Positions 59,694 to 64,000 of a stretch of DNA of 64,000 nt are shown here, piece after piece. The notes under the pieces were generated by a model. It ran no database searches and was not told the DNA's origin. It saw nothing but the letters and a program-made list of their open reading frames with translations. Position 1 is the first letter of the stretch, and the number at the start of each line of letters is the position of its first letter. Origin of the DNA: Neorhizobium sp. JUb45 (GTDB lineage Bacteria; Pseudomonadota; Alphaproteobacteria; Rhizobiales; Rhizobiaceae); contig NZ_SLYW01000014.1 in NCBI RefSeq assembly GCF_004343585.1, forward strand, positions 17,595-81,594, read 5' to 3'. Both the position numbers and the translations under genes were made by a program.

Positions 59694-60695
59694 ATGACCG
59701 CACAAGCCCTCGCGGACCAGTCCGCTCCCGAATACGCGCTCGCCCACGAGGCGGGGATCATGACGATCGAGCGCATGGTGGCGGCCTTGCGGCACGATAG
59801 TGCGGTCAGCATGGGCATGCTTGCCGACAGCGCGGTGACCGCGACGACCAGCCATTCCGGCCTGTTGTTCGGACCCGAGGCTGTCGGCGGCATGTTTGGC
59901 CCATTCACCGACAGCCAGAAATTCGAACTCTACAGCACCAACATCTACTTGGCCGGCAGTCTGACGACAGCGCGGGCCAGCGGCTATCTCGCAGGGCATA
60001 TCGATGCCGGATCGCGCCTATCCTTTGGTGCCATATTCGTCGTCGACATCATGCGACCAGATGATAGCGCCGACTGGACAATTGCCTCGCTCAAGGTTCA
60101 ACTCACCTGGATCGAAGGGGACAGGTCTTTGCGACCGGACTGGACCTACCCCGTTCACGAGAAAGTCTGGGAGATCGGTGATCCGCTGCATGTCATCGTC
60201 AGTGAACTCGACGCCCCGTGGCACCTTTACCCCGGCAATCGTTTGCGGTCTGACCTAACCCGCGACGTCGAGGACACATACGCTCGATACAGCTGGGGTA
60301 TTGACCAGTCGGATTTCGGCTTGCTGGTCAGTTCGTATGCCGAAGACGCCGCGGGGACGTTCAGCCCCATGGGACCTCTTAGTGGTCGCCACGCCATCAT
60401 CGGCGTCCAGAAGGATTTCAGGCGGGCCTGGCCCTGGATGCAGCATTACGGCGAAGTTCTCGGCAGTCGCGTTGACGGAGACATGGCCGCGATGATCGTT
60501 GGGCGGATCATTCCTCAGGCCGGCAAGGATGCCGATGTATTCGGAGCCTACTATCCGTTGCGCCTTAGGCGAGATGGTACGCTCTGGAGGATCGTCTGGT
60601 TCGAATACCGGGCCGGCTGGTTTTCGAGCCGTGACATGGACATCGACGAACTTTTGGGACTGACCCTTTCAGGCAAAGGCGACAGGCCCGAGTAG
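59694..60695 (+). CDS. Tandem SnoaL-like protein (two NTF2 folds)
   Basis: Protein of 333 residues that appears to contain two NTF2/SnoaL-like folds, roughly 15-165 and 180-320. In the first, HEAGIMTIERMVAALRHDSA opens the fold; in the second, DVEDTYARYSWGIDQSDFGL does. The duplicated plan is uncommon; many family members are single-domain. It starts 23 nt after the preceding SnoaL gene. It may form an internal pseudo-dimer. Role unknown; cyclase, dehydratase or binding functions are possible. Confidence 0.75.
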   Translation: MTAQALADQSAPEYALAHEAGIMTIERMVAALRHDSAVSMGMLADSAVTATTSHSGLLFGPEAVGGMFGPFTDSQKFELYSTNIYLAGSLTTARASGYLAGHIDAGSRLSFGAIFVVDIMRPDDSADWTIASLKVQLTWIEGDRSLRPDWTYPVHEKVWEIGDPLHVIVSELDAPWHLYPGNRLRSDLTRDVEDTYARYSWGIDQSDFGLLVSSYAEDAAGTFSPMGPLSGRHAIIGVQKDFRRAWPWMQHYGEVLGSRVDGDMAAMIVGRIIPQAGKDADVFGAYYPLRLRRDGTLWRIVWFEYRAGWFSSRDMDIDELLGLTLSGKGDRPE

Positions 60696-60750
60696 CGGAC
60701 CGCTGTCCGCACCCCGCCTCGCCAAAGCCCAACAGACAAGGAAAATTGTT

Positions 60751-61782
60751 ATGCGACTGAGCATTCTTGATTACTCACCGGTAGACGAAGGTCTTCTTCC
60801 GAACGATGCTTTTACCGCAACCGTAAAACTGGCACAGCATGCGGAAGAAGCGGGCTTCCATCGCTACTGGGTGTCGGAACATCACGGCATGCCGGCCACT
60901 GCAAGCAACTCACCGGAAATCCTCATGGCGCGGATCGCATCCGCGACCGCACGAATCCGTGTCGGGTCCGGTGGTGTTCTCTTGCCGAACTACAGCAGCC
61001 TGAAGATTGCCGAGAACTACCAGCTTCTCGAAGCCCTATTCCCCAATCGTATCGACCTCGGGTTCGGCCGCGCTCCTGGAGCCGATCAGCGTATTACAGC
61101 CGCCTTGAATGACGAGAAGAGCAAGGAGCTTCCTTACGCTCGGAAGGTATCTGACCTGGTGGGCTTTTTGACGGGGCACCACGTGACTGGATCGCAATAT
61201 TCGGGGATGCGAGCGCTTCCGCAGACTGTTAATAAACCTCGGCCGTTCGTACTTGGAGCATCCGGCGCGACCGCTGAGATAGCCGCTCAATCCGGGCTTG
61301 GATTCACTTTCGCACACTTCATCAATCCGAGCACGCGCGGCCCGAGTGCCGCAAATGCCTATCGCGCTGCCTTCCAGCCGACGGACTTCTCGGAGAAGCC
61401 AGATGTCGTCGTGGCGGTCTTCGTCGCTGTCGGAGAAACCGAGACGCAAGCCGAGGCCTATGCTGATGCGTTTCACCTATGGTTGTCCCATGCCGAAAGC
61501 GCATCGCCATTCGACAAGGTTCCCTCCCTTGAGACCACCCGGAACCACCAATGGATGCCGGGCGAGATCGGGGCCCGCCAACGAAATGAGGGTAGGCTCG
61601 TTTTCGGCACTGCTCCTCAAGTCGTTTCCCAGCTTCGGGAACTTGCCGAGGCGTATGGGACCGATGAGGTGATGATCAATCTCATGATGCCGGGCGAGCA
61701 GGCCCGACTGAACGCTGTCAGAGCACTCGCCGCGTCAATGTCCTCCTCCACCAAAGTTCTTCCAGAGAAGGTGCAGGCATGA
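60751..61782 (+). CDS. LLM class flavin-dependent oxidoreductase (MsnO8-like)
   Basis: Luciferase-like monooxygenase-fold protein, 343 residues. LSILDYSPVDEG at the start, HRYWVSEHHGMPATASNSPE and IDLGFGRAPGAD are marks of the MsnO8-type subgroup. It is the second LLM protein of the cluster and belongs to a different subfamily from the first. AAGGAAAATTGTT precedes the ATG. Its stop overlaps the next gene by ATGA. FMNH2-dependent oxygenation of an unknown compound is expected. Confidence 0.88.
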   Translation: MRLSILDYSPVDEGLLPNDAFTATVKLAQHAEEAGFHRYWVSEHHGMPATASNSPEILMARIASATARIRVGSGGVLLPNYSSLKIAENYQLLEALFPNRIDLGFGRAPGADQRITAALNDEKSKELPYARKVSDLVGFLTGHHVTGSQYSGMRALPQTVNKPRPFVLGASGATAEIAAQSGLGFTFAHFINPSTRGPSAANAYRAAFQPTDFSEKPDVVVAVFVAVGETETQAEAYADAFHLWLSHAESASPFDKVPSLETTRNHQWMPGEIGARQRNEGRLVFGTAPQVVSQLRELAEAYGTDEVMINLMMPGEQARLNAVRALAASMSSSTKVLPEKVQA

Positions 61783-62531
61783 CCGACAGGATGACGGTGG
61801 CACAGCGCAACCATATCGCGCTTCATCTCGCCCATCGATGGTTCGCCTTTCTTGAGGCTCCAGGCGGAAGTCTGGAATCTCATCTGAAAATGTTTCATCC
61901 GCTCGTGCGTCTCTCGGGACATCGCGGAACTCATCTGTTCGCAACGGACCATAATAGCCTCATCGCGTGGTTCAAAGCGATCCCGGACGAGGTCAGTTCG
62001 CACCACATCGTTCATTCCAGTTACTCGGATGACAACAATGGTGAAGGACTGCTGAGCATGGTGGTCGCTTATCAAGCTCCGAGCACTTCAGGCATTCACG
62101 GCTCGATTATCGCTTACGAAACCCGGATCGAGTTCGCGCCCGAAGGACCGAGATTCATTGCTGTCGACAAGACGCCTATCCTCCCAAACACGAAGTCTGA
62201 GTACGAGACGTCCTGGGCGACGAACCGTGTACTTTCCCGCGTCCACGCCGACCTTGCTGGTCTTGAGGGAGCGGGAGCGGACCGTCGTCTGATCTCTACA
62301 TTGGGAAGCGATATGCAGAAGGTCTCTGCTTTGACATCTGCTCCAGAGGGTAGCAGCGCCTACGAGGCGATTGTCACCGCGATGAGCGATAGCACACAGA
62401 GCTCCCGTGTCGTGCGCCTTACGATAAGGGACTGCGTGGGCGATGTTTTCCCGACAATCGAAGTCATCGAGAGTGCCCTCCCTCCTTTTAGCCGGATTGA
62501 GGTGGAAATCGGTGATGAAATATTTTCTTAA
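61779..62531 (+). CDS. Hypothetical protein, SnoaL/NTF2-like N-terminal part, 250 aa
   Basis: The first 130 residues (HLAHRWFAFLEAPGGSLESH; HHIVHSSYSDDNNGEGLLSM) look like an NTF2/SnoaL fold. The remaining 120 (SRVHADLAGLEGAGADRRLI; SRVVRLTIRDCVGDVFPTIE) may be a second, divergent copy. Recognition is weak. It is coupled to the MsnO8-like gene by a 4-nt overlap, so it probably acts with that monooxygenase. Confidence 0.65.
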   Translation: MTDRMTVAQRNHIALHLAHRWFAFLEAPGGSLESHLKMFHPLVRLSGHRGTHLFATDHNSLIAWFKAIPDEVSSHHIVHSSYSDDNNGEGLLSMVVAYQAPSTSGIHGSIIAYETRIEFAPEGPRFIAVDKTPILPNTKSEYETSWATNRVLSRVHADLAGLEGAGADRRLISTLGSDMQKVSALTSAPEGSSAYEAIVTAMSDSTQSSRVVRLTIRDCVGDVFPTIEVIESALPPFSRIEVEIGDEIFS

Positions 62532-62679
62532 AGGGGGCGCCGGTTAGGAGCGCGACACAACGGCTTTCGCTCGTAAACATTAAGCAGTTCGGTACGTCGG
62601 AATTTTACGCGTTGGCCGACCGATGCAAAGAAAACAAGTTTGACGGCAAGAAAAGCAATTCTCGAAAGCGAAAAGTGCG

Positions 62680-63459
62680 ATGCAAGAAATTACACAGAAC
62701 CTTTCTTCCAATAGGTCGGTCATTATCACCGGAAGCAGCAGAGGCATCGGCCTCGCCATAGCGAGGGCGTTTCTTGATGCCGGAGAGAATGTTGTCATCT
62801 CCGGAATTGATGCTGATGAAGTGGAGAACGCCCGCAGATCATTATCAGACATCTTTGGCACCGAGCGCGTAGAGAGCCTTACAGGTGACGTTGCCAAGGG
62901 AGACTACGCATCCGCTCTCGTGGAAAAAGCCCTCTCTCGATTTGGTCGCCTCGATACCGTTGTCTGCAATGCGGGCATTGATGTGATCAAGCCAGCGATC
63001 GACTACACAGAAACAGAGTGGGATCGTGTCCTTGCCATCAATCTTCGAGGTGCTTTCCTGCCCGCCCAAGCCGCAGCACGATATTGGATCAAAGCCGGGC
63101 TCACTGGCTCGATCATCATGACGTCGAGCATAGCATCGCGGTGCGGGGTTGCAGGTCTGACACCATACGGGGCAAGCAAGGGTGGGATCGACCAGCTTGT
63201 TCGTAATTTGGCGGTTGAGTGGGCGGCGTTAGGAATTCGTGTGAACGCTGTGGCACCAGGGTATGTCAACAACATCATGGCGGGCGTCACCGTGCACGCC
63301 GATCCAAAATCGGAAGAGCGTATCAAGACATTTACCCCACTCGGTCGCCGCGCTGAAGTACAGGAGATCGCCGCGCCATTCGTATTCCTTGCATCGGAGG
63401 CCGCGTCATACATCACCGGAGCAATCCTCCCGGTGGACGGCGGCTACTCCGCTCAATAG
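62680..63459 (+). CDS. SDR family oxidoreductase (3-oxoacyl-ACP reductase-like)
   Basis: Classical SDR, 259 residues: TGSSRGIG (about 15-22), VCNAGID (N-A-G motif with Cys), MTSSIA and YGASK. SGIDADEVENARR after beta-2 favours NAD. The ending TGAILPVDGGYSAQ is standard. A 148-nt gap with no gene separates it from the LLM cluster, so it may have its own promoter. It lies 143 nt before a truncated monooxygenase gene and an IS element. Confidence 0.87.
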   Translation: MQEITQNLSSNRSVIITGSSRGIGLAIARAFLDAGENVVISGIDADEVENARRSLSDIFGTERVESLTGDVAKGDYASALVEKALSRFGRLDTVVCNAGIDVIKPAIDYTETEWDRVLAINLRGAFLPAQAAARYWIKAGLTGSIIMTSSIASRCGVAGLTPYGASKGGIDQLVRNLAVEWAALGIRVNAVAPGYVNNIMAGVTVHADPKSEERIKTFTPLGRRAEVQEIAAPFVFLASEAASYITGAILPVDGGYSAQ

Positions 63460-63602
63460 TTCCCCTGGCAGGCAGAGATAAGGAGGAGGATCACAGTCTT
63501 CAGACACATGAAATGAAACTGAAAATCGGGTCGAACCGGCTCCGGAAGCCAGAAGTCACGAGCACCGCGAAATCTGCTTCAGGATCGATCGGAGATATTG
63601 GC

Positions 63603-63911
63603 TCAGATTACGGCGATCGGGCGCGAACACCCAGATATTGGGGTCAAGAAGATCGCTCCGAAAGTCTCAAGCTTTGCACGAAGATCAGCCGTTGGTTCTC
63701 CGTAGACATAAAGCTTTTCGATGTTCGCCAGCTTGAGGAAGCGTTCAGCATGGGGACCAAAGGTGGCCTCTATATGGGATAGCACGGCATCGGTGAGATA
63801 TCGCTCAACGATGTGGACAGTTCGCCCGTCTTCACCGAGGGAATATTCATAGATCAGTGTACCCGGCTCTTTATTCGAGGCCGCAATGGTAATCCCCCCG
63901 GCAATTAACGG
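63603..63911 (-). pseudogene. Antibiotic-biosynthesis-monooxygenase (ABM/quinol monooxygenase)-like gene lacking its 5' end
   Basis: A minus-strand frame without an ATG, GTG or TTG start upstream of its conserved part encodes IYEYSLGEDGRTVHIVERYL, then THIEATFG-like helix and KLYVYGEPTADLRAKLETFG, ending FLTPISG. This is the pattern of ABM-type quinol monooxygenases, small dimeric ferredoxin-fold enzymes. Only about 15-25 N-terminal residues are missing. The break coincides with the probable left end of an IS3-family element whose transposase starts at 63959. A GTG at 63785 could still start a 60-residue fragment. Confidence 0.55.
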
Positions 63912-63958
63912 ACTTCAAAAGTAGAATTTTCTCGGGCTTTATGATCGAGGAGATTTTG

Positions 63959-64000
63959 ATGAAGACGAGCAGATTCAGTGAACCACAAATCCTTGCCATC
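63959..64000 (+). CDS. IS3-family transposase OrfA, partial (N-terminus only)
   Basis: ATG preceded by GAGGAGATTTTG opens the peptide MKTSRFSEPQILAI, which runs off the window. This is the well-known start of the helix-turn-helix OrfA of IS3-family (IS407-group) elements. The probable left end of the element lies about 50 nt upstream, near 63910. No inverted-repeat partner is visible because the rest lies outside. Confidence 0.72.
   Translation, partial: MKTSRFSEPQILAI

Noticed and set aside
1..64000. CRISPR arrays, prophage genes, rRNA operon or replication origin
   Set aside because: No regularly spaced repeats, phage structural genes, rRNA sequence or repABC-like genes were seen anywhere in the window.

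Overview
The window looks like a piece of a large replicon (chromosome, chromid or megaplasmid) from a member of the Rhizobiaceae (Rhizobium/Agrobacterium/Sinorhizobium group). The reasons are its GC-rich coding style, an imuA-imuB-dnaE2 mutagenesis cassette behind an alphaproteobacterial GTTC-N7-GTTC LexA box, a DUF1127 gene followed by a CCUCCUCCC ('cuckoo'/alpha-r14-like) RNA array, and the abundance of ABC transporters and SDR, TetR, AraC and LysR genes. The replicon type is inference. No rRNA, complete tRNA, CRISPR array or replication origin was seen.

Layout. 0-6.8 kb: a polyamine-type ABC ATPase and Tat-exported binding protein (minus), then a family-3 amino-acid binding protein, a permease, a xylose-isomerase-like TIM-barrel protein and a GntR regulator (plus). 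6.8-13.6 kb: a compact minus-strand siderophore operon (TonB receptor, IroE/Fes-type esterase, FhuC, FhuD, FhuB) with a possible RirA box. 14.5-23.8 kb: a DNA-damage island with dnaE2, imuB, imuA, a divergent ATP-dependent ligase, a SRAP (HMCES-like) protein and a DEDD exonuclease, interrupted by the DUF1127/cuckoo RNA locus. 24.2-27.9 kb: an unknown protein, an AraC regulator, another unknown and a sorbitol-dehydrogenase-like SDR. 28-33.8 kb: a TetR/MFS pair, then a LysR regulator divergent from two exported enzymes, a DAPG/phloretin-hydrolase-like protein and a GH1 beta-glucosidase, which together suggest use of a plant phenolic glucoside. 33.3-37.3 kb: HxlR/quinone reductase, a truncated PAS protein, CspA and small stress-type proteins.

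37.5-52 kb is an accessory block built from repeated parts: SDRs, two paralogous 14-TM DHA2 efflux pumps, SnoaL/NTF2-like proteins, a VOC protein and a saccharopine-dehydrogenase-like reductase, under TetR, LysR and two paralogous AraC regulators. 52.6-55.9 kb holds a membrane PQQ glucose dehydrogenase behind a 20-bp perfect inverted repeat, with a convergent TetR gene. 55.9-63.5 kb is a LysR-governed redox cluster: two luciferase-like monooxygenases, an old-yellow-enzyme reductase, three SnoaL-like proteins and an SDR. At the right edge an antibiotic-biosynthesis-monooxygenase-like gene lacks its 5' end and abuts the start of an IS3-family transposase.

The strongest second-look items are the four-hairpin anti-Shine-Dalgarno RNA array, the exported PhlG-like/GH1 pair, the esterase-containing siderophore operon, a set of four degenerate tRNA-T-arm-like repeats in intergenic DNA, several well-formed operators, and the duplicated SDR-efflux modules.
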